Shown here: one piece after another, positions 19,865-28,776 of the stretch
How the letters are laid out: every line of letters starts with the position of its first letter
Numbering within the stretch: position 1 is the stretch's first letter
The notes under the pieces: model-generated
Seen by the model: only the letters and a program-made list of their open reading frames with translations
Told to the model about the DNA's origin: nothing
Database searches by the model: none
Program-made: the position numbers and the translations under genes
From: Synechococcus sp. PCC 7335
GTDB lineage: Bacteria > Cyanobacteriota > Cyanobacteriia > Phormidesmidales > Phormidesmidaceae
Reading direction: 5' to 3'
DNA: 64,000 nucleotides
NCBI RefSeq assembly: GCF_000155595.1
Contig: NZ_DS989904.1
Location: 961,354-1,025,353, forward strand

Positions 19865-21529
19865 TTGACTGAGCTGTCTTGTTTGCCCCATAGCGTTGGC
19901 TATGAAGACGAAGGGGTCTGTCTGAGCATTCAGATTGGCCCCTACTCTATTTTGTTTGACTGCGGTCTAGCTGATATCACTGCGCTTCGAGGGAAGTCAG
20001 CTGATTTTGCTTTCTGTAGCCACGCTCATACCGATCATATTCGAGGACTACTCTCACTACATCGCACCTTCCCCCTTCTGCCAATATTTGCGAGCGATGT
20101 GACTACTCGGCTTTTACCGTTGAATTGGCCGGGACAAAGTGATGCGAACTTTTGCCGATCTCTTCCGTGGCGATCTCCTGTTGAGATCGCTCCAGGGCTA
20201 TCCGTTCAGCTGTGGCCTGCAGGCCATATGCCAGGTGCAGCTGCTTTCTTGCTCACCTATCAGACAACCCAGCGAACCTATAGTGTTTTCTATAGCGGCG
20301 ACTGCTTTCTCTCTAATGGGCGATTAGTCGACGGCATGCCCCTAGCAGAGCTAAGAAATCTCAAGCCGGACGTGCTGATTGTAGAAGGCAGCTATGGCAC
20401 TGAACGTCATCCTCACCGCAAGCAGCAGGAAAACTACCTGGTTGAACGGCTGAGCATAGCGCTAGCTCACGGGGGTCGCGCTGTTTTTCCTAGCCCGCTA
20501 TTGGGATTAGGTCAAGAGCTATTGATGCTGATGCGTAGTCATCACAACTTCACTGGACAGCCCATCAATGTTTGGGTAGATCCGCTGATTGCCCGAGGCT
20601 GCGACGCTTACCTAGGCTGTTTGTCAGCGCTGCCAACAACAGTACAAAACTTTGCCCAGCACCAGCCTTTGTTTTGGGACGAGCGAGTTCTACCGCGGGT
20701 GAGGCGACTAGAATCACAAACTTCTCCAGAAATGCTAGCCGATGAACCGGAGGCGACGGTTTTCATCGTGCATCCGGCTACTCATCCAAGTGCCTATGGA
20801 ATGGCAAGTGCGGCTGACTGGACCGTATTTGTGCCGGATGCGCAGAGTATCTCGCTTTGGCAAGCGCAGCTATCAGAACAGATGTACGGTGCCTATCATC
20901 GCTTCGATTGGCTAGCAGAACTAGCCTCCTTGGTGGATTCAGAGACGGTTGAACACTACATGCTGACCAATCACTGCGACGGCGTAGGGACCACGCAGCT
21001 CATTCATAATCTCCGTCCGCAGCATGTCATCTTTGTGCATGGCGACCAACACCAGTTGAATAATTTGGCTAGCTTGGATGATTTGCAAGCTCGCTATCAC
21101 CTGCACCTACCCACGCCAGCTCAGTTGATTGATTTGCCGCTGGCGTCCGCTTTCTGGCAACCTGCTCCACCTCAAGGCACGCCGTACGAGGGTGAAATAA
21201 ATATAGATAGTCAGGGCGTGCAGTTACGATTGCCGCCTTTGGTAGGAAGCGATCCGCGCTGGGCTCAGTTGTCGGATACTGGAATTGTAGAGGCGAGCTG
21301 GCAAGGCAATCAGCTAGTAATTCGAGGACTCAATCAGCAAGAGCTGATGCAGATCAAACCTACAAAGGCTGCTGATCCGACTCGTACTTGCTATTACTGT
21401 CGCCATCTTCGAGGGCAGCGCTGTCGTAATGTTGAGTCACCTCTAGTGGGATTGCAGGTGACTTCTGATGGAACGTGCAGTGTCTTTGAGCGGTCTGGGG
21501 GTAGTGGTCGCAGTTCGAGTAGTGAATGA
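19865..21529 (+). CDS. MBL-fold / beta-CASP hydrolase with C-terminal Cys cluster
   Basis: 554 residues from a TTG start at 19865 (an in-frame stop lies just upstream, so no ATG is possible). Metallo-beta-lactamase motifs: FCSHAHTDHIRG (~55), AGHMPGAAAF (~125) and YSGDCF (~148). A beta-CASP insert follows (VEGSYGTERHPHRKQQENYL), with HGD near residue 395 matching the RNA-processing MBL group. The last ~100 residues contain CYYCRHLRGQRC and a later Cys, a likely small zinc-binding module absent from standard RNase J. Probably a nuclease; the substrate is unknown. Stop-to-start distance to the next gene is 18 bp, so the two form an operon. Confidence 0.82.
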   Translation: MTELSCLPHSVGYEDEGVCLSIQIGPYSILFDCGLADITALRGKSADFAFCSHAHTDHIRGLLSLHRTFPLLPIFASDVTTRLLPLNWPGQSDANFCRSLPWRSPVEIAPGLSVQLWPAGHMPGAAAFLLTYQTTQRTYSVFYSGDCFLSNGRLVDGMPLAELRNLKPDVLIVEGSYGTERHPHRKQQENYLVERLSIALAHGGRAVFPSPLLGLGQELLMLMRSHHNFTGQPINVWVDPLIARGCDAYLGCLSALPTTVQNFAQHQPLFWDERVLPRVRRLESQTSPEMLADEPEATVFIVHPATHPSAYGMASAADWTVFVPDAQSISLWQAQLSEQMYGAYHRFDWLAELASLVDSETVEHYMLTNHCDGVGTTQLIHNLRPQHVIFVHGDQHQLNNLASLDDLQARYHLHLPTPAQLIDLPLASAFWQPAPPQGTPYEGEINIDSQGVQLRLPPLVGSDPRWAQLSDTGIVEASWQGNQLVIRGLNQQELMQIKPTKAADPTRTCYYCRHLRGQRCRNVESPLVGLQVTSDGTCSVFERSGGSGRSSSSE

Positions 21530-21547
21530 TTCTTGAACCAGTATTAA

Positions 21548-22402
21548 ATGACAGGGAAGCCCTTTTGGTATAACGGAGACCTATTTGCGGTCGGCGAGCA
21601 AAGCGGTGTTAGGCTGACTTTCGATACGGCTCTCGATACGGCGGCCCTGCGGTTTGGTGCGAGCGTATTTACGACACTGCGCGTGTATGGCCAAGATCTT
21701 GCCCACCCAATGACGATGTGGCAGGCGCACTGCGATCGCCTTGCTCATTCCCTTGCCTACTTCAATTGGATACAGCCCGATTGGGCATCTATTTATGAGG
21801 GAGCCAGCCAGCTCAAGGCGCACTTCCTAGTCCTCCGAATTACCGTGTTCCCCAGTGGCAAGGCCTGGATCACAGGTCGCGATCTGCCCCCTGATCTAGC
21901 TCAACGAAAATCGGAAGGCGCTACTTGCTGGTTGGCTTCTGCTGATTATCAGCGGAGCTTTCCTCTACATAAAACCGGGAACTATCTAGCTTGCTGGCAG
22001 GCTCAAAAACAGGCGCAAGCAGCGGGCGCCCAAGAGGCGATCTTGACAAATGCCCAGGGAGAGTGGTTAGAGACGGCGACGGGTAATCTATGGGGATACA
22101 GGCAAGGACAGTGGTGGACACCCTCACAACAGTGTTTGCCAGGGCTGATGAGAAACCGGCTACAAATGCTGCTACAGGCAAAGGGGCTAGAGGTAGGTGG
22201 CTTGGCCTGGACTAGAGCGGTGATCGAAGGGTTTGAGGCGATCGCCTATAGCAACTGCGTCGTTGGGCTTTTGCCTGTCCACACAATTCTAGACGGAGAC
22301 ATTAAACTAGAGTACGACATTCAAAATGCCAACCTTAAAGCGTTACAGCACCAGCTAGCGCGTTTGACAGAAGAAAAGTCGATGATTCCTGAAATGAGTT
22401 AA
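21548..22402 (+). CDS. Class IV aminotransferase (4-amino-4-deoxychorismate lyase-like)
   Basis: 284 residues. Fold-type IV PLP enzyme features: GASVFTTLRVYG near residue 37, the PLP-lysine region HKTGNYLACWQAQKQAQAAGAQEAILTN (Lys near 140), ETATGNLWGY and CLPGLMRNRL. This pattern is closest to PabC-type lyases that make p-aminobenzoate for folate, although branched-chain and D-amino-acid aminotransferases share it. It is coupled to the upstream beta-CASP gene with an 18-bp gap. Its specificity cannot be decided from sequence alone. Confidence 0.82.
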   Translation: MTGKPFWYNGDLFAVGEQSGVRLTFDTALDTAALRFGASVFTTLRVYGQDLAHPMTMWQAHCDRLAHSLAYFNWIQPDWASIYEGASQLKAHFLVLRITVFPSGKAWITGRDLPPDLAQRKSEGATCWLASADYQRSFPLHKTGNYLACWQAQKQAQAAGAQEAILTNAQGEWLETATGNLWGYRQGQWWTPSQQCLPGLMRNRLQMLLQAKGLEVGGLAWTRAVIEGFEAIAYSNCVVGLLPVHTILDGDIKLEYDIQNANLKALQHQLARLTEEKSMIPEMS

Positions 22403-22570
22403 CATAAGTTAATAACAAAGGAATCAAGCTATCAGTGTTGAGCTATAGGCTTCAGTTTTAGACCATTTTGTTGTAGGGCGATGCGAGAGCAACGTGTTCT
22501 ACAGCCTCTCAGATGTCTTCTGCAGAAATTAGCCAGCTTTAAGACTAAGCATCCTTACCTAACTATTTAC

Positions 22571-22576
22571 AGGAGG
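22571..22576 (+). promoter_or_regulatory. Strong Shine-Dalgarno that fixes the GTG start of ftsH
   Basis: AGGAGG lies 10 bp before GTG 22587, with no competing ATG, so the GTG is the start. Confidence 0.85.
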
Positions 22577-22586
22577 CTTTAACCCG

Positions 22587-24428
22587 GTGAATAAACGCTG
22601 GAGAAACGCGGGTCTTTACGTACTACTCGTCGTTGTTGTCATCGCATTGGCAACTGCATTTTTTGATCAACCTCGCGTTGAGACCCAGTCTCAGCGCTAC
22701 AGCCAGTTTATTAACGACGTTCAGCAAGGGCGAGTTGAGAGTGTATCTATCACATCAGATAAATCTCAAGCTCGTTTTGCTTCTCCAGATGGGACAGGTC
22801 GCGTTGTTGTAAATCTGCCTCAAGACCCCGGTCTGGTCGATCTGCTCACAGAAAACAATGTAGATATCACAGTCCAGCCAACTCAAGACGAAAACGCTTT
22901 TGTTAGGTTGTTCAGTGCCTTAATTATTCCAGCCCTACTGCTAGTCGCGCTCTTCTTCCTGTTCCGCCGTGCTTCTAATGGCCCTGGCAGTCAGGCGATG
23001 AACTTTGGTAAATCCAAAGCGCGCGTGCAGATGGAGCCTCAAACCCAAGTTACCTTTGGCGACGTAGCCGGTATCGATCAGGCCAAGCTAGAGCTAACAG
23101 AGGTGGTTGACTTCTTGAAAAATGCCGATCGCTTCACTGCAATTGGCGCAAAGATTCCCAAAGGCGTGCTATTAGTTGGCCCTCCAGGTACGGGTAAAAC
23201 GCTTCTAGCTAAGGCCGTTGCGGGTGAAGCAGGGGTTCCTTTCTTCTCTATCTCTGGTTCTGAGTTTGTAGAGATGTTCGTGGGTGTGGGTGCCTCTCGG
23301 GTGCGCGACCTGTTCGAGCAAGCTAAATCAAACGCTCCCTGTATTGTCTTTATCGATGAGATTGACGCTGTGGGTCGTCAACGGGGTGCGGGTCTAGGCG
23401 GCGGTAACGATGAGCGTGAGCAAACGCTCAACCAGCTACTGACCGAGATGGATGGTTTTGAAGGTAACACAGGCATCATCATTATCGCGGCGACTAATCG
23501 TCCTGATGTTTTGGATGCCGCTCTCTTACGCCCTGGTCGTTTTGACCGTCAGGTGGTAGTAGATCGCCCTGACTATTCTGGCCGCCTGGAGATCCTTAAC
23601 GTGCACTCTCGCGGTAAAACATTCTCTCAAGACGTGGACCTAGAGAAGATTGCTCGCCGTACGCCTGGCTTTACGGGCGCCGATCTATCTAACCTGCTAA
23701 ACGAAGCCGCTATTTTGGCAGCCCGCCGCAACCTAACTGAGATTGCCATGGATGAAGTCAATGATGCGATCGATCGCGTTTTGGCAGGTCCAGAGAAGAA
23801 AGACCGGGTGATGAGCGAAAAGCGTAAAGTGCTAGTGGCCTATCACGAAGCGGGTCATGCCTTGGTTGGTGCTCTGATGCCTGATTATGACCCAGTACAA
23901 AAAATCAGCATTATCCCCCGTGGGCGTGCAGGTGGTTTGACTTGGTTCACGCCTAGCGAAGAGCGTTTGGAGTCTGGATTGTACTCTCGCTCTTACCTAC
24001 AGAACCAGATGGCTGTAGCCCTCGGTGGTCGTCTAGCTGAAGAGATTGTCTTTGGCGATGAAGAAGTGACAACTGGTGCTTCTAATGACTTGCAGCAGGT
24101 AGCTAATACGGCTCGTCAGATGGTAACCCGGTTTGGCATGAGCGACATCCTGGGGCCAGTAGCGCTTGGTCGTCAGCAGGGCAATCCGTTCCTGGGTCGT
24201 GATATTGCTAGCGAGCGGGACTTTTCTGAGAAGACCGCTGCGTCGATTGATGCTGAAGTTCGTGCGCTAGTTGACCAAGCTTATGCACGCTGTAAGCAGG
24301 TGCTAGTAGAAAACCGTCACATTCTAGATCAGCTAGCAGATATGCTGGTAGATAAAGAAACTGTCGATTCTGAAGAGCTACAGACCTTGCTTGCTAACAG
24401 CAATGCGAAAATGGCTACTATTGCCTAA
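22587..24428 (+). CDS. ftsH: ATP-dependent zinc metalloprotease FtsH
   Basis: 613 residues from GTG. Two membrane helices (~9-26 and ~112-128) flank a lumenal or periplasmic domain. The AAA module carries Walker A GPPGTGKT (~198), Walker [19 protein letters not shown] and the second region of homology [15 protein letters not shown]. The protease active site HEAGH is near residue 419. It degrades damaged membrane proteins; in cyanobacteria FtsH complexes perform photosystem II D1 turnover. The high similarity through the AAA domain and the length fit the FtsH2/3-like group, but paralogue identity is unresolved. A hairpin terminator follows. Confidence 0.96.
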   Translation: MNKRWRNAGLYVLLVVVVIALATAFFDQPRVETQSQRYSQFINDVQQGRVESVSITSDKSQARFASPDGTGRVVVNLPQDPGLVDLLTENNVDITVQPTQDENAFVRLFSALIIPALLLVALFFLFRRASNGPGSQAMNFGKSKARVQMEPQTQVTFGDVAGIDQAKLELTEVVDFLKNADRFTAIGAKIPKGVLLVGPPGTGKTLLAKAVAGEAGVPFFSISGSEFVEMFVGVGASRVRDLFEQAKSNAPCIVFIDEIDAVGRQRGAGLGGGNDEREQTLNQLLTEMDGFEGNTGIIIIAATNRPDVLDAALLRPGRFDRQVVVDRPDYSGRLEILNVHSRGKTFSQDVDLEKIARRTPGFTGADLSNLLNEAAILAARRNLTEIAMDEVNDAIDRVLAGPEKKDRVMSEKRKVLVAYHEAGHALVGALMPDYDPVQKISIIPRGRAGGLTWFTPSEERLESGLYSRSYLQNQMAVALGGRLAEEIVFGDEEVTTGASNDLQQVANTARQMVTRFGMSDILGPVALGRQQGNPFLGRDIASERDFSEKTAASIDAEVRALVDQAYARCKQVLVENRHILDQLADMLVDKETVDSEELQTLLANSNAKMATIA

Positions 24429-24480
24429 TTATGCTTCTTTGTGTCTTTCTTAAAGACTAGATAATTGAAGGCCTTAGTCT

Positions 24481-24512
24481 AAAAGCCATCCTTTGTACAA
24501 GGGATGGCTTTT
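24481..24512 (+). terminator. Rho-independent terminator after ftsH
   Basis: Complementary arms AAAAGCCATCC and GGATGGCTTTT around a TTTGTACAAG centre, ending in a T-rich tract. The symmetric A and T flanks mean it may also stop transcription from the converging PTPS gene. Confidence 0.88.
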
Positions 24513-24601
24513 ATTTATTTAATAGAAGGTTCTCGACCACTGTGCTTGCAAAAAGGCTTTGCTAATCGAAGCTGCTTAAGCAAAGTGACCAAGACTGTCT
24601 A

Positions 24602-25471
24602 TTAAATCACTGCTAGAGATTTTGAGTTCAGCTGGGTTTTTCCTCGACAGTCAATAGATTCTGCAAGGACTTCGGCAGAATTATTACGGCTTTCAATGAG
24701 TTTGACTTTATAGAGAGTGACCCCAATCTCAGCAACAGGTTGACGGAGCAAGTAACAAATGCGAAGAACAATATTTTCGGCCGTGGGAACGACGCTGGTG
24801 AAGTAGGGAACGTCTTTGTTTAAGAAGGTGTGATCGAATCTGTCGATAACGTGATGGGTGATCGCACTTTGCAATGCCGCTAAGTCCACAATCATACCTG
24901 TTCGCTGATCAATCTGCCCCTTGACCGTCACCTCCACCTGATAGTTGTGACCATGCCCATTAGGACTGGCGCACTTCCCATATATTTCCCGATTTTCTTC
25001 TTCACTGAGCTGCGGCAAAGCTAGCTGATGAGCAGCGCTGAAGTGATCGGACACCGTTAGATAAGCTTCCATTCCATTTCCTTTGTAGTTAGCCCATAGC
25101 TCAGGCGTTTCAAATAGCTGAATATTCACAATGGGCAAATAAGCCTCTAGGCGTTGCCAAACTGTTCGAGCAATCTGCTCAGTAGTCGGCAGTGTCTTTT
25201 GGAATTCTGGCCAGGCTTCGTTGAGATACGAGAAATCGAGAGGGTCAATGATTTCTCGATGGATGATGGCTTTAGCCTCAGTTAGATTGAGCACCATACC
25301 GTAAGGATCAAGCTCACTTTCAAGTGAGACGTCGAGGACATAGTTGTGTCCATGTCCTGGCTTTCTAGTGCATTTACCAAAGCGCTGAAGGTTTTCTGCT
25401 GGGCTCAGTTCGGACAGCCAATAGCGATGGCTAGCGGAAAATTGCGATCGCCGATTGATGATGCATTTCAT
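24602..25471 (-). CDS. Two-domain 6-pyruvoyl/6-carboxy-tetrahydropterin synthase (QueD/PTPS-like)
   Basis: 289 residues comprising two tandem PTPS folds of about 140 residues each. Both carry a Cys and zinc-ligand histidines: CTRKPGHGHNY near residue 33 and CASPNGHGHNY near residue 168, plus the upstream FSASHRYW and FSAAHQLA histidines. PTPS/QueD enzymes act on 7,8-dihydroneopterin triphosphate to make tetrahydropterins or the queuosine/deazapurine precursor. Single-domain enzymes are ~120-140 residues; this doubling is seen in cyanobacteria. Whether both halves are active is unknown, though both keep their zinc ligands. It is convergent with ftsH. Confidence 0.88.
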   Translation of the reverse strand: MKCIINRRSQFSASHRYWLSELSPAENLQRFGKCTRKPGHGHNYVLDVSLESELDPYGMVLNLTEAKAIIHREIIDPLDFSYLNEAWPEFQKTLPTTEQIARTVWQRLEAYLPIVNIQLFETPELWANYKGNGMEAYLTVSDHFSAAHQLALPQLSEEENREIYGKCASPNGHGHNYQVEVTVKGQIDQRTGMIVDLAALQSAITHHVIDRFDHTFLNKDVPYFTSVVPTAENIVLRICYLLRQPVAEIGVTLYKVKLIESRNNSAEVLAESIDCRGKTQLNSKSLAVI

Positions 25472-25829
25472 GCAGAAGACAAGCTACCAAAATCGACAAA
25501 GAACGAACCATGCTATGACGGTCATTAAGTTCTTATTTTAGATAAAACTAGTCGCTTGTAGCATCCCAGATAGCCGAATAAAAGCTGACGTTTGTAAGCT
25601 ATAGCCTTCTAAATGTAGCTACAGCATCTGTCAGGTTGCTAAGTAAGTTACGAGAATATATATTAATTTATCGTCTTGTAAAGAATTTAAGCAAAGTTGA
25701 TGGCTTCAGTTGGATAAAACCCAGTCTCTAACTACGTTCTAGGAAATATGAGATGGAAATTGGAATGTCATGTTGAGTTGTTATCTTTTTGGAAAAACTG
25801 TAAAAATAGATACAGAAACAGAGAAATCT
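25472..25829. other. AT-rich spacer preceding the riboswitch
   Basis: About 360 bp between the divergent PTPS and IF17-like genes. Promoters of both should lie here. AT-rich segments are at 25650-25695 and 25780-25815. No gene recognised. Confidence 0.45.
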
Positions 25830-25830
25830 G

Positions 25831-25915
25831 AGTTCGTTCATCTCGATCCCCTCAAGGTAGTAGTTCGAGACGGAAGTAAGGACAGCAGTTCCCGCTGACC
25901 CTGAAGGAACGCGTT
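25831..25915 (+). promoter_or_regulatory. Glutamine riboswitch (glnA RNA motif)
   Basis: The segment holds the conserved blocks of the glnA-type glutamine aptamer in order: CGTTCATC at 25835, GAGACGGAAGTAAGG at 25867-25881 and CTGAAGGAACGCG at 25901-25913. CGTTC (25835-25839) can pair with GAACG (25907-25911) to close P1. It lies in the 5' leader, about 40 bp before the start of the IF17-like gene. CGTTCC at 25912-25917 is complementary to GGAACG at 25941-25946, which overlaps the likely Shine-Dalgarno (AAGGA), a plausible translation switch. The aptamer type is known in cyanobacteria for control of nitrogen-assimilation genes. Confidence 0.85.
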
Positions 25916-25952
25916 CCTAACCAACCACGCTAATTTCTAAGGAACGAAGAGA

Positions 25953-26402
25953 ATGAAACTAACTTATCGCGGCGTTGAATACGACTACAATCCACCTGAG
26001 CTAGAGGTTACCCTTGCAAGCACCCCTACTCAGTACCGAGGCCAACAGTCTCAATACAAGTACGTTCGCCATGTACCTATTGCCCAGCCTGCTGAGCGTC
26101 TGAACTATAGAGGAGTGGCCTATCAGACTACTCGCACAGGTGGAGTGCAGCAGCTAGGTAGCCATGTAGGTGGTCATGCAACTACCCATGCAACTACTCC
26201 GAATGCTTGGGCAGAGCTGAGCGGCAAGCTAAGAGCTAACAGTTCGGCGGCAAAGGCTAGAAGGGCTCTGCTCGAAGAGTCTACTGCTTTGCATCAGCAA
26301 AATATTGCGCGATCACTTCAGCATCGAATGGAAGTTGCTAAGCAAAAGGGCAATCAAGCTTTGCTAGAACAGCTAGAGTCCGAGATGCGCCAGAGTGTCT
26401 GA
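25953..26402 (+). CDS. gifB: DUF4278 protein, probable IF17-like glutamine synthetase inactivating factor
   Basis: 149 residues. The N-terminus MKLTYRGVEYDYNPP is a DUF4278 signature, and a second partial copy (LNYRGVAYQTTR) lies near residue 50. The basic helical C-terminus (KARRALLEESTALHQQNIARSL) recalls the IF7/IF17 helix that binds glutamine synthetase. Synechocystis IF17 also has 149 residues and is controlled by a glutamine riboswitch, as seen here directly upstream. In that case the protein would bind and inhibit glutamine synthetase when glutamine is high. Assignment is by context and general similarity; some DUF4278 proteins lack this function. Confidence 0.75.
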   Translation: MKLTYRGVEYDYNPPELEVTLASTPTQYRGQQSQYKYVRHVPIAQPAERLNYRGVAYQTTRTGGVQQLGSHVGGHATTHATTPNAWAELSGKLRANSSAAKARRALLEESTALHQQNIARSLQHRMEVAKQKGNQALLEQLESEMRQSV

Positions 26403-26530
26403 TTAGCAACATCTCATTAGCCGCGTTTGAGGTGCGGTACTCGCTGAGCGTGTTTAGGTAGCAGTATGTGACTCATACGTTCTGCTAGCCAGTTAGCAAA
26501 CTATTGGCAATAAGAATCCTGTGAGGATAT

Positions 26531-26565
26531 AGAGAAGGGGGAAAGCAATATTCTCCCTTCTTTGG
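26531..26565 (+). terminator. Probable terminator after the IF17-like gene
   Basis: GAAGGGGGAA and TTCTCCCTTC form a stem with one mismatch, followed by TTTGGTCTTT. It sits between convergent genes. Confidence 0.65.
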
Positions 26566-26609
26566 TCTTTAGTCCCGCTATCTTTATTAAACAGATTGAA
26601 TGATTAAAA

Positions 26610-27422
26610 CTATGACAGCGGCGACTTGCTAGGTACACCAACAGCCCGTGGAAAATCTGTTGAGATAGTCTGTTTCTTATGAACGAACAGGCAGTGGCGA
26701 TCGCTCTGAGTCAGGGGTGTTTTCCAGCGCTGTAAGTCAGTGAGCTCACCGCCGAGCAACTCAATCACAGGGATAAGCCCATCAGTTTCCGCTGAGGTCC
26801 ACTGACCGCGATAGATAACGGCTTGGCCACCGACTTTAAGAAAAGGCATGACGTATTCAGCGCAGGTAGCTGCCGAGCCAACTGCACGGATCAGCGCTAA
26901 GTCATAAGTTTCGCGGTGTTCAGGATCTCTACCTAAGGCTTCGGCGCGATCCGCAATGCACGTAGTATTAAGACCGAGCTGTTGGCAAAGCGTTTGTAGG
27001 AAAAGTATCTTTTTACGAGTGGCATCGACAAGGGTCAGATCGATTGCCAGCGATGTGAGAGCGATTGCTGCTGGGATTCCTGGGAACCCTCCCCCAGTGC
27101 CAATATCAATCATTCTTAGAGGCGCAGAGTCATCATTTGCAAAGTATGGAATGGTTTCAGCGCCTACTTCAGTCTTAGCTTCAGTATCTGCCTTAGAAGC
27201 TTCTGCAATATCAGAAAGCCAAGGAGCTAGTCCGCTGAGCGAGTCCCAAAGGTGCTTTTCCCAAAACGCTTGGGGCTCTGTGATACGGGTAAGATTTAGC
27301 TGTCTATTCCCTTCTAATATCTGTATATACAGATCTTGAAATAGCTGCTGCTGTTTGCTGGTCGGCCGCCAGTTTAACGTAGATTGCCAAATATCGAGAT
27401 AAGAGGGGAGGATAGCTGTCAT
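26610..27422 (-). CDS. rsmG: 16S rRNA (guanine527-N7)-methyltransferase RsmG
   Basis: 270 residues. The N-terminal region QILEGNRQLNLTRITEPQAFWEKHLWDSL is typical of RsmG/GidB. The SAM-binding motif IDIGTGGGFPGIPAAI follows near residue 100, then LVDATRKKILFL. The enzyme methylates G527 of 16S rRNA. A ~25-residue insert rich in Ala/Glu/Thr (EASKADTEAKTEVGAETIP) separates the substrate segment from the SAM motif and makes the protein longer than the usual 210-250. It is 65 bp downstream of the ABC ATPase gene on the same strand. Confidence 0.94.
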   Translation of the reverse strand: MTAILPSYLDIWQSTLNWRPTSKQQQLFQDLYIQILEGNRQLNLTRITEPQAFWEKHLWDSLSGLAPWLSDIAEASKADTEAKTEVGAETIPYFANDDSAPLRMIDIGTGGGFPGIPAAIALTSLAIDLTLVDATRKKILFLQTLCQQLGLNTTCIADRAEALGRDPEHRETYDLALIRAVGSAATCAEYVMPFLKVGGQAVIYRGQWTSAETDGLIPVIELLGGELTDLQRWKTPLTQSDRHCLFVHKKQTISTDFPRAVGVPSKSPLS

Positions 27423-27487
27423 CTAAAGATAGGAATCGGGTTTAACCCTGTTCGCGAGTGACTAGTCTGTACGAACGATCAAGAAAA

Positions 27488-28150
27488 CTAAGCGGAAGGG
27501 AGCAGACGGCGAAGCGTATCCGGATTGGCGTTGGCAAGCTGACCACGGTTGATCGTCCAGCAATAGTCAGCAATATCAACAAGATCTTCGGCGTCGTGGG
27601 AGACAATCAATAAGCTCCATTCTTGTTTGAGCTTTGCGAGCAGATTAACGAGCTGTTGACGCATCGACCAGTCGAGCCCAGCGGTGGGTTCGTCTAATAG
27701 AAGTAAATAAGGCTGGCGAATGAGCTGAACCGCTAGGGCGAGTCGTCTTTGCTGTCCGCCGCTAAGCTGCTGAGGCGAGGCCTGCAAGGAGAGACCCTCT
27801 AAGCCAACCTCTGCAAGGGCCTCGTAAACGCGATCAGAGCTAAGCTCAGGGTGACCTAAGCGGAGTTCTTCAAAGATGGTATGGCCACAGAAGTGGCGCT
27901 CAGGAAACTGAAAAACTAGACCTCCTATCTGCTGAAGGGCTTCAGGCAGCAGTGGCTTTTCTCTCCAGAAGATCTCGCCGTCAGTCGGCGTGGCCAGTCC
28001 TGACAAGATTTCGAGGAGTGTGCTTTTCCCAGAACCGCTCGGCCCAACGATCAAACCAAGCTGCTGAGGGCCAAGATCAAAAGTAATCTGCTTAAGAATA
28101 GGCGTGGGCGTTGCAGTGGGGTGATAGCTAATATCGCGCAGATGAAGCAT
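27488..28150 (-). CDS. ABC transporter ATP-binding protein (EcfA/CbiO-like)
   Basis: 220 residues, a single ABC domain. Walker A GPSGSGKST (~36), Q-loop VFQFPERHFCG (~77), signature LSGGQQRRLALAVQLI (~120), Walker B LLLLDEPTAGLD and the switch SHD are intact. The Q-loop FQ.PE..F sequence is characteristic of energy-coupling-factor or cobalt-type ATPases. No cognate membrane subunit lies nearby, so the transported substrate is unknown. It probably forms a bicistron with rsmG. Confidence 0.88.
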   Translation of the reverse strand: MLHLRDISYHPTATPTPILKQITFDLGPQQLGLIVGPSGSGKSTLLEILSGLATPTDGEIFWREKPLLPEALQQIGGLVFQFPERHFCGHTIFEELRLGHPELSSDRVYEALAEVGLEGLSLQASPQQLSGGQQRRLALAVQLIRQPYLLLLDEPTAGLDWSMRQQLVNLLAKLKQEWSLLIVSHDAEDLVDIADYCWTINRGQLANANPDTLRRLLPSA

Positions 28151-28313
28151 TTGAGCAATGGAAAAATGATGACGTTAAGTAGAACGTAAGGGTAATGGGG
28201 TGATGTTCGGATGAGCGTCAATACTTTCACTGCATCGTTCATTATTTAGACTTTCGACTTTAACCCCCTGCCTTTACTCTATAGTGCTAATGGCTTTTGT
28301 GTGGAGTAGCGCT

Positions 28314-28760
28314 GTGCAGGTTCAGTTTCGCGAGTGTGATTTTTTCAATCTATGGATTTGGCTGGAGTTCGATACGGTGCCCTCTATCCCTGAGCAGCAG
28401 TACGTTGAGGAGATTTTTGCTTCCTGGTATTTTATGGGGAAGCTCGGCGGATTCAACGCCGAGAATCTTCAGGTGCAAGAGACTGGGGTGGACATCAGCT
28501 ATTTTGACTACGATGAAGAGGCCTCTGAAGAATCGCTGCTTTCGTTGATGCACAATATGTCTGAAGTTGAGTTTAAGGGGCTGTGGGGTCGCTGCTGGTT
28601 TGACTTAGGGACAACAGATGCGATCGCGCTAGATATTTTAATCAACACCATGCGCCAGTTCAGCAAAGATTACGTCGAAATTCGCCGGATCATCATTGGG
28701 GGAGAAAACGAAGATTGGCCCACCCCTCAAGAAAATCCAGAAGCGGCTTTTCCAGATTAG
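28314..28760 (+). CDS. DUF3531 family protein
   Basis: 148 residues from GTG 28314, which follows GGAG by a normal distance and gives VQVQFRECDFFNLWIWLEF, the usual N-terminus of this family. The frame continues upstream through ATG 28290 and GTG 28284. DUF3531 proteins are small, acidic and conserved in cyanobacteria and plastids, without established function. Aromatic-rich N-terminal strands and an acidic centre (SYFDYDEEASEES) are visible. It is followed 16 bp later by the NUDIX gene, so co-transcription is likely. Confidence 0.78.
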   Translation: MQVQFRECDFFNLWIWLEFDTVPSIPEQQYVEEIFASWYFMGKLGGFNAENLQVQETGVDISYFDYDEEASEESLLSLMHNMSEVEFKGLWGRCWFDLGTTDAIALDILINTMRQFSKDYVEIRRIIIGGENEDWPTPQENPEAAFPD

Positions 28761-28776
28761 TCTTAAAGAGAAAGCC

